Source: a virus. From it: DNA of 26,161 nucleotides. The translations under genes and the position numbers were made by a program. This document shows positions 13,137 through 21,888 of the stretch, in pieces. The stretch spans positions 1 through 26,161 of IMG/VR virus record IMGVR_UViG_3300030107_000419; one strand, 5' to 3'. The notes under the pieces were generated by a model. That model did not search any database. It saw only the letters and a list, made by a program, of their open reading frames with translations, and was not told the DNA's origin. Positions within the stretch are counted from its first letter, which is position 1. Each line of letters opens with the position of its first letter.

Positions 13137-16100
13137 TTTTTACTAGCCTCTAATTTAAATTTACCCTTTAAATAATTAGCAAAAGCTTCTAGCTTATCCC
13201 AATCATAGCTTAAACCATCTTTAGGTTTACCATATTGTTTGTGATAAGCTTCTTTAGCCTGCTCTAAAAAGATTTGTGACTTACCAGAAAATTTATCTTG
13301 TACTGCATCCTTTTTTAAAGGATTAAATCCATATTTCTTTACACTTTCTTCTTCTTTCCAATCTTCGTTTGCTTTTTTATTAGCTGCTTTAAATTTTACA
13401 GAAGCTTTAATATCTTGTTTCCATTCACTAACTTTTCCTTGTATGTAGCTTATTTTTAAAGCATCGTTTTCTAGATTTTTATAATAATCTGCCTTTAATA
13501 AAGGTACTAAAATTTCAGACGACCATTCTCCTATAAATTTATTAATTAGTGTATCAGCTTCAGGCACACCTGTATTTTGATTAATTATATTTTTAGAAAT
13601 TTTTAATCTAGCTAATTCTTTTTCTAATTCATTCTTACCATCTTGCAATAGTATACCATATGTTTGTCTAGTTAGTGGTATTTTTCTACGATATGGTGCA
13701 TCTCTTAATGGAGATTCTTTTACATCTTGAAATTCTGTTCTATCATACATAAATGCAGGTATTCTAGATAATGACTTATTCCAAAATAAATCCCAAGTAT
13801 TCGAAGACTTTGTTTCATATATTAATCTTTTATCATCATCGGCAATAAAAGTATCGTAAACATCTTTTACTGGTGTAATAGGAATAGTAAATGTGTTTAT
13901 TAAGTTTGCTCCGACTCGTATACCTAACTCTCCTAGAGCATCATACTTTTCATCTAATGGTTTATTTGAATCAAATATATCACTTAGTGAATCTTCAAGT
14001 AAATATAAACCCATACCTGCTCTAAACTGTGTTCCTGTCAATGCTTGTGCAGAATTTCTTAAAAAATATTTATCATCTAGTACAGGGTCTCCCTTCATAT
14101 ATCTGAGTCCTAAATCAGCAAAATATAAAAACGGAGAAGCTGGAAAGAAAGGTCGCATATCAAAAGTTTCACCGTTAGGAAGCTTACCTTCCCACCAATT
14201 TTCTCCTGCGTATTCACTATCTCTAAACATGTATGCTCCTGCATATCCTGCTAATCCAGTAAGTGCTTTAGCTACTTCTTGGTAATCGTCGGCATTTTTT
14301 ACAAAGGACCTATAACCACCTTGTGCTAAATATAATGGAGAGTATTCATAAGTAAATCTCATAGCGTTTGCTATAAATCTAGGAAATGGAACAAAAGATG
14401 TAGTAACAAAAGGCACAGAATTCATTATAGAAACAAAAGATTTTCCTAATGCACCGGGAGGAGTAGCCTGATATGTAAAATATAATGAATCTTTTATTGA
14501 TTTATCTAATATTTTTTTACCTGCATTAGTACCAAAATAACTAGAAAATTTATCAGCTTTTACCATTTCTAATAAATCAAAATCTTTCATTAAAAGTTTT
14601 TTATCTGCATCCGTAATTTTTATACCTTTTCTTATTTTATCCGTTATAAATGTATGTGGTATATCTTTTAATAAACCTTTGTGTGCTTTTTCAAATTCTT
14701 TTATTGATTTATACTTTCCTCTAATATTGGAGATTTTATCAAGGTTATTTACAGTGCTAGTATATGTTTGATTTAATTGTTTTTTGATATTACTTATAAA
14801 AGCTATTCTTTTAAAATAATTATCTGATAATGTATTTAAAGCATTTAGTTGTCTTCCAATAGTTCTAGCGGCTGTTAGTTTATTACTTGTACTACCTGTT
14901 GCATCAGCAATATCCCTAAGTTCACGAAATAAAGTTTGAGCTTGTTTATTAAAATTTAATTTAAATACATCACTTATAAGTGAGGTTTCTCGTTTATTAG
15001 ATAAACCAAATACTAAAGACCATACATCATCATTAGGTTTACCATCAAATAAACCAACTTTATTTTTTGCAAAACCCATAGACTTAGCTGCTGTTACTAA
15101 ACTTCTATCAAAAATATTAACAACAGTATCCATACCTATTCTATTGTAACCTGATACGGTATTTCTAAATGTAGTAGCAGTCTGTGAAGTCATAGCTGCA
15201 AGTCTTACTTGGTCAAGCTGTCTAGCTATTCCTTGTGCGCCTGATAGATGGTCTAAAAATCCTCTCACGTCATCATTATCTATAGACTTATTTAGTTTAT
15301 CAATACTTTCTCTTAAACTTTTATCCATTCCAAATATATCTGCTACACTTTCATCTAGCTTACCCATTAAGTTTTGTTTCATAAAACTTGCTGTTTGAAG
15401 TTCTTTACCAGCTTGAGACCACTGCGCTAAAAATAAATTAGCCATATCATCACCAGTTAAATTATATTTTTTATATAATCCGCCCATTAATTTTTTTGCT
15501 TCTTCAGTACCCTTTGTTGTACGTAAGACATCTGCCATCGCTTCAGTAGCTCTAACTTTCCAAGTCCCATCGGCATTTTTAACATTCTTTTCAAATGCAG
15601 TTTTTATTTTTGAATTGTTAGAAATTAATTCTGTAACCATAGCCCATACACGTTTTGTTCTATCCCCATCCAGTCTAACTGCTAGGTCAGGATTAATAGC
15701 ATCCTGAAGAGCTATGGCTTCAAAACCTTGATACCCTTGTTTTACTAAGTCTGGATTTAATTCTGGTAAATTAGATTTTATTTTTTTAGAAAGTGTTTTA
15801 TTTGCAATACTAGCTAAAGTTTTATCAGCTTCTTTATTAGCCGTATTAATTTTTTTCATAATAGATTTATCTATTTTTTCTACTAAGGCATCATCTATAG
15901 TAGAACCTTTTCCTAGTTTACTAACAGCCTTACCAGCCGCCATTCTAGTACCAATAGCTCCTAGAAATGCAGGGGCAGCCATACCTGCACCAATGCCTAT
16001 ACCTGTTTCAGCTACATTATATTTATCTCTTACATCAATTTCCATTTCAACATTTTGTCTAGCTACGTCTAGAAGCCCACCTGCCGTACCCTCAATAGCC

Positions 16101-16765
16101 ATACCTGTAACTATAGGTCTTTGAGCTGCTGCTGCTACAATATTAGTTGGTAATAACTTACTACCAAGTTTTTTAGCCATCGAATCTTTAGCTATTTTAG
16201 ATACAGTTTTATGTACTGCAGCTTTAGATATAGCAGATGCCCCTATACCTGCAGCTTTTCCAAAACCCGGTAAAAATATACCAGCTATTGTAGAAGGAGC
16301 TTTAGCTATACCTTCTGCATAATCACCTAATGTTTTTCCTACACCTCCATACCAATTAGGAAGAGAATGAAATTTTTTATATAGAAAAGTATAATCCTCT
16401 AATCGTTGTTTAGCTCGTTCATCTTGCGTAGAGTCTGCACTTGCTGCAGATATATAATTCCAATCAGCACCTGCTGTAAATTCATTAACATTAAACTTAC
16501 GAAAGTGTTCTATAAAATTATCATAGGCATCTTCTTCAGAAATATCAGTTAATTTATTTCTGTCTCTAGCAAATCTTAATGCTATTTCTCTTACCTTACT
16601 ATTATTTTCAAGGGATTCATCCGTAATAGAATCATTACGCATTATATTTTGGTTGGGGTTTTCTTCTTCTTCTTTTTTACTAGTTAGTAAATTAGAAAAT
16701 ATATTTGGTTTTTGTAGTTTTTCTTCTTTTTTTGTGGGTAGTAGGTCTGAAAATATATTAGTCAT
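13133..16765 (-). CDS. Internal virion / DNA ejection protein
   Basis: 1210 residues. Not matched to a named family with certainty, but size, position last in the virion operon and composition resemble the large internal core proteins of podoviruses. The N-terminus has an 18-residue direct repeat (residues 3-20 and 21-38, each starting NIFS-[DN]-LL). Three glycine/alanine-rich hydrophobic stretches (about 153-184, 206-234 and 253-276) could insert into a membrane during ejection. The middle is long helix. Around residues 770-830 is an aromatic, proline-containing segment. The C-terminus is lysine-rich. No lysozyme or transglycosylase active site was recognised. It likely lies inside the capsid and enters the cell with the DNA. 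It begins 3 bases after the 740-residue gene ends. Confidence 0.75.
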   Translation of the reverse strand: MTNIFSDLLPTKKEEKLQKPNIFSNLLTSKKEEEENPNQNIMRNDSITDESLENNSKVREIALRFARDRNKLTDISEEDAYDNFIEHFRKFNVNEFTAGADWNYISAASADSTQDERAKQRLEDYTFLYKKFHSLPNWYGGVGKTLGDYAEGIAKAPSTIAGIFLPGFGKAAGIGASAISKAAVHKTVSKIAKDSMAKKLGSKLLPTNIVAAAAQRPIVTGMAIEGTAGGLLDVARQNVEMEIDVRDKYNVAETGIGIGAGMAAPAFLGAIGTRMAAGKAVSKLGKGSTIDDALVEKIDKSIMKKINTANKEADKTLASIANKTLSKKIKSNLPELNPDLVKQGYQGFEAIALQDAINPDLAVRLDGDRTKRVWAMVTELISNNSKIKTAFEKNVKNADGTWKVRATEAMADVLRTTKGTEEAKKLMGGLYKKYNLTGDDMANLFLAQWSQAGKELQTASFMKQNLMGKLDESVADIFGMDKSLRESIDKLNKSIDNDDVRGFLDHLSGAQGIARQLDQVRLAAMTSQTATTFRNTVSGYNRIGMDTVVNIFDRSLVTAAKSMGFAKNKVGLFDGKPNDDVWSLVFGLSNKRETSLISDVFKLNFNKQAQTLFRELRDIADATGSTSNKLTAARTIGRQLNALNTLSDNYFKRIAFISNIKKQLNQTYTSTVNNLDKISNIRGKYKSIKEFEKAHKGLLKDIPHTFITDKIRKGIKITDADKKLLMKDFDLLEMVKADKFSSYFGTNAGKKILDKSIKDSLYFTYQATPPGALGKSFVSIMNSVPFVTTSFVPFPRFIANAMRFTYEYSPLYLAQGGYRSFVKNADDYQEVAKALTGLAGYAGAYMFRDSEYAGENWWEGKLPNGETFDMRPFFPASPFLYFADLGLRYMKGDPVLDDKYFLRNSAQALTGTQFRAGMGLYLLEDSLSDIFDSNKPLDEKYDALGELGIRVGANLINTFTIPITPVKDVYDTFIADDDKRLIYETKSSNTWDLFWNKSLSRIPAFMYDRTEFQDVKESPLRDAPYRRKIPLTRQTYGILLQDGKNELEKELARLKISKNIINQNTGVPEADTLINKFIGEWSSEILVPLLKADYYKNLENDALKISYIQGKVSEWKQDIKASVKFKAANKKANEDWKEEESVKKYGFNPLKKDAVQDKFSGKSQIFLEQAKEAYHKQYGKPKDGLSYDWDKLEAFANYLKGKFKLEASKN

Positions 16766-16768
16766 AAT

Positions 16769-18991
16769 TTAACCCTGTTTTGACATTAATCCACCAGATG
16801 CCTTTTTAAGGTTGGCAGGGTTTTTAATTTTTTCTATTTCTTTTTCTATTAAACCTTCAGAGTAATTTTTACGCTTTAAATATTTTTTTAATTCATTTAA
16901 AATAAATTCTTTAGTTTCTACATCTGTTGTACCAAAATAATCTTGTTTAGCTGCCTGTATAGTTCCAGAAATACTACCTTTGGATGCCATTGAAGTTAAA
17001 AAGTTAAGAGCTTTCTTACCTCCTTTTACAATACTTTCTCCAGCAGAAGCCATTAAGTCATCTCCAATAGCTTTATCTTTAGGAATGCCATATTGTTCTT
17101 CTATAGCAGCTTGTGTGTCTTTGTTTTCAAAATAATTACTAATTTGATTTTTAATAGAATCTGTAATTTCTTTATTAGGGTAATAATATTTTAAATCTTC
17201 TATAAACTTTTCAGGTGTTTTTCCTACATCGGCTTTTAATTTTAATAATTTATCAATACCCTCTTTATCTAAAGAATATGTACTTTGAAATTTTTTTTGC
17301 TCTTTAGTAAGCCCACTAGTATCAGCAGTAGTAGCTGAAGTATCTGCAGCAGTAGTAGCTGAAGTAGTATTAGCTTCCTCTTCTGCTTTAAGAGCATTTG
17401 AAGTATCATCTACAGTTGCAGTTGCTGCAACATCAGTAAGAAATGATGTTTTTTGTTCTTCACTTATTGGTACACCATACTCTTTAGCAAGTACAAAATA
17501 TTCAGGCTCATTTAAAATAGTAAATTTATTCATTGCATTAGTATAAAAATTAGTTATAGTTTTATCATAAAAATCATTAAATAGTTGTCTTGTAGTAGGT
17601 TCATCAACTCCATCTCGATATATTAATTTATTATTTATATCATAATAAACTAAACTACTTAACTGGGGATGGGCATCTATCATATACTCTAAATGGTCTT
17701 GAAACTCATTTTTTATTTTCCTTTCTTTTTCTGGATTAACAAGTCCCGTAGTGTCGATTTCTAATCTTCGTTTTCTTTCATGTTCACTTCTTAATAAATT
17801 AGTTAGTAGTTCCCTATCATCGTTATACTCTTCACTATTAACGTAGTCTGGATTTGTAGATTCTTTTTGCTTTATCTGTAATTGTATTTTTTCAATCCTA
17901 GCGTCTATAGTATTAAATCCTAAATTTCCTAAACTTATTTTTTTATCAGTCAACTCGTTTAGATTATCTTGTACTTCGGCTAACGCCATCACTTTTTCAT
18001 TTTCTGGTAAGTTGTCAACATTATCCATTAGCCTATTTAATTTACGCATTTCAATCGTTATTAATTTATCAGTATGCTTTACTGGGTCATCTTCAAAATC
18101 TACTAAGTCAATTTCATCTTGAAGAAATATATTTTCTTGCTTCAACGCACTAATTTCATCTCTATTTTCTATAGGATTATTTCTTAACAAAGAGAGTCTA
18201 TAATCATTGGCATCCATTTTTTGTTGTACTGTACCTGTTTTTTTAATTTTATCTACTATTATAGGTCTTTGTTCTAGGAAATAATCTTTTTGCTCTTTAG
18301 GTAAATCTGGTTTTGCAATTTGACTAGCTATAAAGTCAAGTCTTTCCATAGGTTTCATTTCAGCTAAATTAAGTTTGTAATCAAAGAATCGTATTGTAGG
18401 TAAAGTAATATCAGAATTTATATTCATCTTATCAAACCCTGCAGCTTTTAACTTTGTTTCAAGTCTTTGATTAGCCTGTTTTCTACTGTCTATAGGTCTA
18501 CCTAATATTTTACCTAATAAATTCATTGCAGGAGTTGCCATAGAATATGGCTCTAATTCCGAATAATCTGCCATAGGACCGACAAACGATTGAGCATAAT
18601 CTTTTGCTGAACCTATTTGATAATCTTCAGGAAGTTTGTCAAAATAGTTAATAGCATTAATATCTCCATTCTCTTGAGCTGTTTTTAAGCTTGCTATAAA
18701 TGTATTATAGTCACTTAATGAACCACTTCGTTTTAACGCAGCAGCAGCAAATGCCATAGCCCTAGGGTCTTGTTCACCTGTTGTAGGATTTATAAATGTA
18801 GCTGCACCATTTTCTAATGCTTTTTTAGCTTCTTCTACATCATCATCCCACTCCTTCTTTTCTTCCATCTGAGCATTAAATCGAATCTTATTTATTTCTT
18901 GATTATAGTCTTGAGTACGTTTAATACTTCTCTGAAGTGCTTTATCAACACTTCCTGTTATACCTTCTACAAATCCTGCAAAAAATGACAT
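16769..18991 (-). CDS. Virion structural protein, probable internal core/ejection partner
   Basis: 740 residues, helix-rich and charged. The first 15 residues are hydrophobic/glycine-rich (FFAGFVEGI). Residues 17-60 and about 240-420 contain long Glu/Lys/Leu helices likely to form coiled coils. Residues about 525-560 are a threonine/alanine linker encoded by a short tandem DNA repeat. The C-terminus ends in GGLMSKQG, a tag resembling the KGLMARR end of the 167-residue neighbour. Position between small virion proteins and the large ejection protein, plus composition, suggests the second internal core protein (compare T7 gp14/gp15 in role, not sequence). Its ATG overlaps the upstream stop by one base (TAATG). 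Confidence 0.65.
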   Translation of the reverse strand: MSFFAGFVEGITGSVDKALQRSIKRTQDYNQEINKIRFNAQMEEKKEWDDDVEEAKKALENGAATFINPTTGEQDPRAMAFAAAALKRSGSLSDYNTFIASLKTAQENGDINAINYFDKLPEDYQIGSAKDYAQSFVGPMADYSELEPYSMATPAMNLLGKILGRPIDSRKQANQRLETKLKAAGFDKMNINSDITLPTIRFFDYKLNLAEMKPMERLDFIASQIAKPDLPKEQKDYFLEQRPIIVDKIKKTGTVQQKMDANDYRLSLLRNNPIENRDEISALKQENIFLQDEIDLVDFEDDPVKHTDKLITIEMRKLNRLMDNVDNLPENEKVMALAEVQDNLNELTDKKISLGNLGFNTIDARIEKIQLQIKQKESTNPDYVNSEEYNDDRELLTNLLRSEHERKRRLEIDTTGLVNPEKERKIKNEFQDHLEYMIDAHPQLSSLVYYDINNKLIYRDGVDEPTTRQLFNDFYDKTITNFYTNAMNKFTILNEPEYFVLAKEYGVPISEEQKTSFLTDVAATATVDDTSNALKAEEEANTTSATTAADTSATTADTSGLTKEQKKFQSTYSLDKEGIDKLLKLKADVGKTPEKFIEDLKYYYPNKEITDSIKNQISNYFENKDTQAAIEEQYGIPKDKAIGDDLMASAGESIVKGGKKALNFLTSMASKGSISGTIQAAKQDYFGTTDVETKEFILNELKKYLKRKNYSEGLIEKEIEKIKNPANLKKASGGLMSKQG
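17324..17366. repeat. Short tandem repeat, 24-base period, in the 740-residue gene
   Basis: A 19-base sequence, agcagtagtagctgaagta, occurs at 17324-17342 and again at 17348-17366. It encodes part of a Thr/Ser/Ala linker (TSATTAAD-like units). Its length may vary between strains by slippage. Confidence 0.75.
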
Positions 18992-19494
18992 TACACTTTT
19001 CTCCTTGCCATTAAACCTTTAGTTTCTTCTTCTGTGGGTTCTACATCAACTTTCACTTCTTCTTTCTCTAAATCTAAACCTTCTATACCAGCATCTTCTA
19101 ACTTACTCATAGCTAAATCAATACTGCTAGGTCTTAGTGCTTTAGATTTATTTAAACCTGTTTCATATTCAATTCCTATTTCATCAGCCATTAGCATTAT
19201 AAACTCCATTAATACAGGTAATACTAACATACCAACATCAACTGTATGCTTACCTCCTATAACAGAAGATAGTTGAATACTATTAGCTATAGATGTTACA
19301 GGTACTCCCATTTCTAGTGTATCAAAAAGCTGTCGTCTTGATTCTTCAGATGCTAATCTAGGGATATAAAAATCTAACGCATCTTCAATAGTTGTATGCT
19401 GAGGAGGCATTTGCCAAGGTCTACCACCAAGTTCATGGGTCATTCCCATGCCCGGAATTGGAGCATCCATATTAGGTTCGTCTATTGTCGCCAT
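18991..19494 (-). CDS. Hypothetical virion-region protein
   Basis: 167 residues, no recognised family. It has a proline/methionine-rich start (residues 1-32), a helical middle, and one hydrophobic helix at about 85-103 (VDVGMLVLPVLMEFIMLMAD) followed by an acidic C-terminal region. It ends in KGLMARRKV. The hydrophobic helix could be buried in an assembly or, less likely, cross a membrane. Coupled by one base to the 740-residue gene and overlapping the upstream 78-residue gene by 23 bases, it is probably a minor virion component or chaperone. Confidence 0.7.
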   Translation of the reverse strand: MATIDEPNMDAPIPGMGMTHELGGRPWQMPPQHTTIEDALDFYIPRLASEESRRQLFDTLEMGVPVTSIANSIQLSSVIGGKHTVDVGMLVLPVLMEFIMLMADEIGIEYETGLNKSKALRPSSIDLAMSKLEDAGIEGLDLEKEEVKVDVEPTEEETKGLMARRKV

Positions 19495-19708
19495 TCTTTA
19501 GTTCTTCTCGTTTGTTTTTTATAATTTCAAAATAATTTGCTGCTCTTTCAGCAGGAGATAACTCCTTATCCTTTTTAGTAGATTTTAAGTTACCTAACTC
19601 TGAAAAACCCATCATTCCTGTGGATGGAGTTTTTTTAGTTGTTTTTTTATTCTTTATGTAATTTAACATATTTTGATAAAGTACAGGAGCTGGATTAGTT
19701 AAAGGCAT
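19472..19708 (-). CDS. Small basic virion-region protein
   Basis: 78 residues, very lysine-rich. A KKTTKKTP stretch (residues 21-28) separates an N-terminal helix from a GMMGFSELGNLKS segment and a charged C-terminal helix (AERAANYFEIIKNKREELKNG). No family recognised. It has a good ribosome binding site (AAGGAA) and lies tightly between two virion genes, overlapping the next by 23 bases. It may be a DNA-associated internal protein, but this is only suggested by charge and location. Confidence 0.65.
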   Translation of the reverse strand: MPLTNPAPVLYQNMLNYIKNKKTTKKTPSTGMMGFSELGNLKSTKKDKELSPAERAANYFEIIKNKREELKNGDNRRT

Positions 19709-19717
19709 AATTTTTCC

Positions 19718-21652
19718 TTACATTGCAAATTCTATATAAGCTGAACCAAGTGTACCAAGCAAGCCACCTAATGCGCTACCTGCAGCTGAAGATGATGCAG
19801 CTTTTTGAGCAGCTATAGTAGCATCAGCACTAAGTTGAGCTACTGCTAAATTGTTCATTCTATCTAATTCATTATCTGCTGCCTTCCAAGCAAACTCCAT
19901 TGTATCAGAATAATAACTCCATAAGTTATCATATGCTTGCTTAGACACATCTAATACAGCAGACGCATTTAACTCATTAGCTCTATTGACTGCAGCTGTA
20001 TCGGCTGTAGCTACTTCTCTTCTCCATACAGCATTACTCTGAGCAATCGCTAATTGATTATTTGCATTAAACTGGTCTCTCTGATTAGACATTTCTTTAT
20101 TAAATTTACTCATAGCATTTATTTCACCTGTATTAAATTGCATTTGAGCATTAGCTTGAGCAGCATTAAACTGACTTGTTTGACTTTTTAAGTTTGCAAA
20201 GAATTGGTCTGTTTGATTTTGGGATGTGGCATTAAATTGTCTAGCTGCATTTTCTTGAGCTTGGTCAGTAAATAAGCTTTGTATTTTTTGTTGGGCTTTA
20301 AATACTGTCGTAGCTTGCCTATTCGATAAATTAGCCATATCCATTTGTAGAAAGTTTTGAGCATTTTGTACTGCAGCTTGTTGTCTATTATTTAAATTAG
20401 ACATATCTAAATTAGCTAATGCAGATGCTTCAGCCATTACAAGTGCCTGACTATTTGACAGGTTAGCTAAATTCATTGTATTAGCTGCTCGACTATTTTC
20501 TAAAGCAACTTGTTGCTCTGCAGTAAAATTCATATTAGCTACATCACTAATCTTACTAGCATTCTGTACTCTAGATTGAAAGGCTTGGTCAAATTCCTGA
20601 CCCATAAAGGCAGCTCTTTGTTCAGCACCTAGCATAGCTCTTTGCTGTCTATTTGTTAAGTTCTGAGCTTCAAAAGATGCCTGTACTTGTGCATCTGCTT
20701 GAGCAATCGGTAAGGCTGATTCTATAGCAGCTTGAATCATTGCTTGACCTGCCATACTTGAAGCACCCAAACCTCTTTGAGCCATCGCAGCTTGAACACC
20801 TCTTAATGCACCTGCTGCCCATGCAGGAGGATTTGTAGCATCAAAATCTTGTGTTAAACTAGCTAACTGTCCTTGTACTGTAGCTTTCTCTGATGGTAGT
20901 GCTTCAGCAGCCTGTATTTGTTCAGTAAACTTAGCAGCTTTTTCAGCATTAGCTACACCATCTATTAATTCACCCTGTTGTATTTCTCTCTGTACAGGGT
21001 TATCCATTTTAATAGCACTACCCTGAGCAGCATTTAAATCACTTACAGCAGACTTAGTTTGTTCAGCAGCTACAACTTTAGCTCTAGGGTCATTAGGGTC
21101 TGTCTGTGCAGCTTGTACAGCGTTTAAAGCAGCATCTACTTTTTCACCCGACTTTTCTGCATCTATTACATTAGCATCTTTAGTATCTTCTATAGGTTTA
21201 GCTTGAGCAATTCCAGCAGTTTGTGTACTTGCACCTTGTTGTCTACTACTTACTTGTCCAACTCCTTCATCTATAAGTTGTCCTGAGGATTGGGGTATTG
21301 CTGAAACTTCTACCTTACCACCTGTAGGCAATGCAGGATTTAATGCCTGTTTAACCATTTGGTTAGGTAAAGTTGTTCCACCTTGTTGCATTTTAACTGC
21401 TTCAAATTGTTGTTTAGGGGGAGGTACAAACTGACCTACTGTATCTTCAGGTTGTTGTTGTGTTTGTTGGTATGTACTATTTTTTGATTCACTAGCCATT
21501 TGTATAGCTGAATCTTCAAATTGTTTCATTCTATTTTTTAAGGAAGGATTACTTTCTAGATAATCTTTAAACCCACTCATATCACCTGTGTAACCAAGAC
21601 TTGTAGCTATCTTAGCTAATCCACCTTCTTTAAACCTTAAAAATCTAGCCAT
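19718..21652 (-). CDS. Long 11-residue-repeat helical virion protein
   Basis: 644 residues. Residues 1-55 look like a small folded helix domain containing FKEGGLAK. Residues 56-200 are Gln/Pro/Ala-rich and probably flexible. Residues 331-561 divide without gaps into 21 blocks of 11 residues, with Asn at the first position of 14 of them; blocks 1-12 also pair into 22-residue units (NL-[STN]-N-x-Q and similar). An uninterrupted 11-residue period predicts a very long, slightly right-handed helix or coiled coil. The end is small and hydrophobic (GSALGGLLGTLGSAYIEF). It lies between holin-like/fibre genes and ejection genes. I infer a tail-tube or ejection-conduit component; no family name is claimed. 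Its ATG overlaps the upstream stop by one base. Confidence 0.7.
   Translation of the reverse strand: MARFLRFKEGGLAKIATSLGYTGDMSGFKDYLESNPSLKNRMKQFEDSAIQMASESKNSTYQQTQQQPEDTVGQFVPPPKQQFEAVKMQQGGTTLPNQMVKQALNPALPTGGKVEVSAIPQSSGQLIDEGVGQVSSRQQGASTQTAGIAQAKPIEDTKDANVIDAEKSGEKVDAALNAVQAAQTDPNDPRAKVVAAEQTKSAVSDLNAAQGSAIKMDNPVQREIQQGELIDGVANAEKAAKFTEQIQAAEALPSEKATVQGQLASLTQDFDATNPPAWAAGALRGVQAAMAQRGLGASSMAGQAMIQAAIESALPIAQADAQVQASFEAQNLTNRQQRAMLGAEQRAAFMGQEFDQAFQSRVQNASKISDVANMNFTAEQQVALENSRAANTMNLANLSNSQALVMAEASALANLDMSNLNNRQQAAVQNAQNFLQMDMANLSNRQATTVFKAQQKIQSLFTDQAQENAARQFNATSQNQTDQFFANLKSQTSQFNAAQANAQMQFNTGEINAMSKFNKEMSNQRDQFNANNQLAIAQSNAVWRREVATADTAAVNRANELNASAVLDVSKQAYDNLWSYYSDTMEFAWKAADNELDRMNNLAVAQLSADATIAAQKAASSSAAGSALGGLLGTLGSAYIEFAM
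19970..20662 (-). repeat. 21 tandem 11-residue protein repeats (coded 33-base period)
   Basis: Residues 331-561 of the 644-residue protein. The phase is constant over 231 residues with no insertion or deletion. Units such as NATSQNQTDQF, NAAQANAQMQF, NTGEINAMSKF and NKEMSNQRDQF share Asn at position 1 and often Gln-Phe at positions 10-11. The repeat is degenerate at DNA level, so it is old rather than recently amplified. Confidence 0.85.
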
Positions 21653-21885
21653 TATTTATTTCCAATTAATATCTTATCTAATTTGTCTTCTAATCTTTGC
21701 AATGCATCCATTACAGTATGCATATCTTCTTTAACATCATCTCGCTTGGCATACTCTTCTCTTGTCTTATTGAGAAGAATATCCAATCGTTTGACTTCCA
21801 TCAATACACTTCTAAACACCCATATAGCAGGTGCTATGACGAGGGTTAGCAACCCATTCCAAAAGAGTATTGGATTGACTTCCAC
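21652..21885 (-). CDS. Membrane-anchored coiled-coil protein, holin-like candidate
   Basis: 77 residues. Residues 5-25 form one hydrophobic membrane segment (ILFWNGLLTLVIAPAIWVF), then a charged helix with heptad-like leucines runs to the end (about 28-73) and finishes LEDKLDKILIGNK. One N-terminal membrane segment plus a cytoplasmic coiled coil matches XhlA-like and some phage holins, and T7 also has a one-segment holin of about this size. No endolysin or spanin pair is next to it, so other membrane roles such as anchoring an ejection complex are possible. It couples to the 644-residue gene by a one-base overlap. Confidence 0.55.
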   Translation of the reverse strand: MEVNPILFWNGLLTLVIAPAIWVFRSVLMEVKRLDILLNKTREEYAKRDDVKEDMHTVMDALQRLEDKLDKILIGNK

Positions 21886-21888
21886 GTA

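Noticed and set aside
13893-14285. 130-residue open frame opposite the ejection protein gene, and other antisense frames (19034-19276, 24113-24301, 25368-25595, 25818-26063)
   Set aside because: They lie wholly inside confident genes on the other strand, have no ribosome binding sites and their residue composition looks like mirrored coding sequence.
17324-17366. Tandem DNA repeat as a regulatory or attachment site
   Set aside because: It is fully in frame inside a low-complexity Thr/Ala linker, which explains it as coding repetition.
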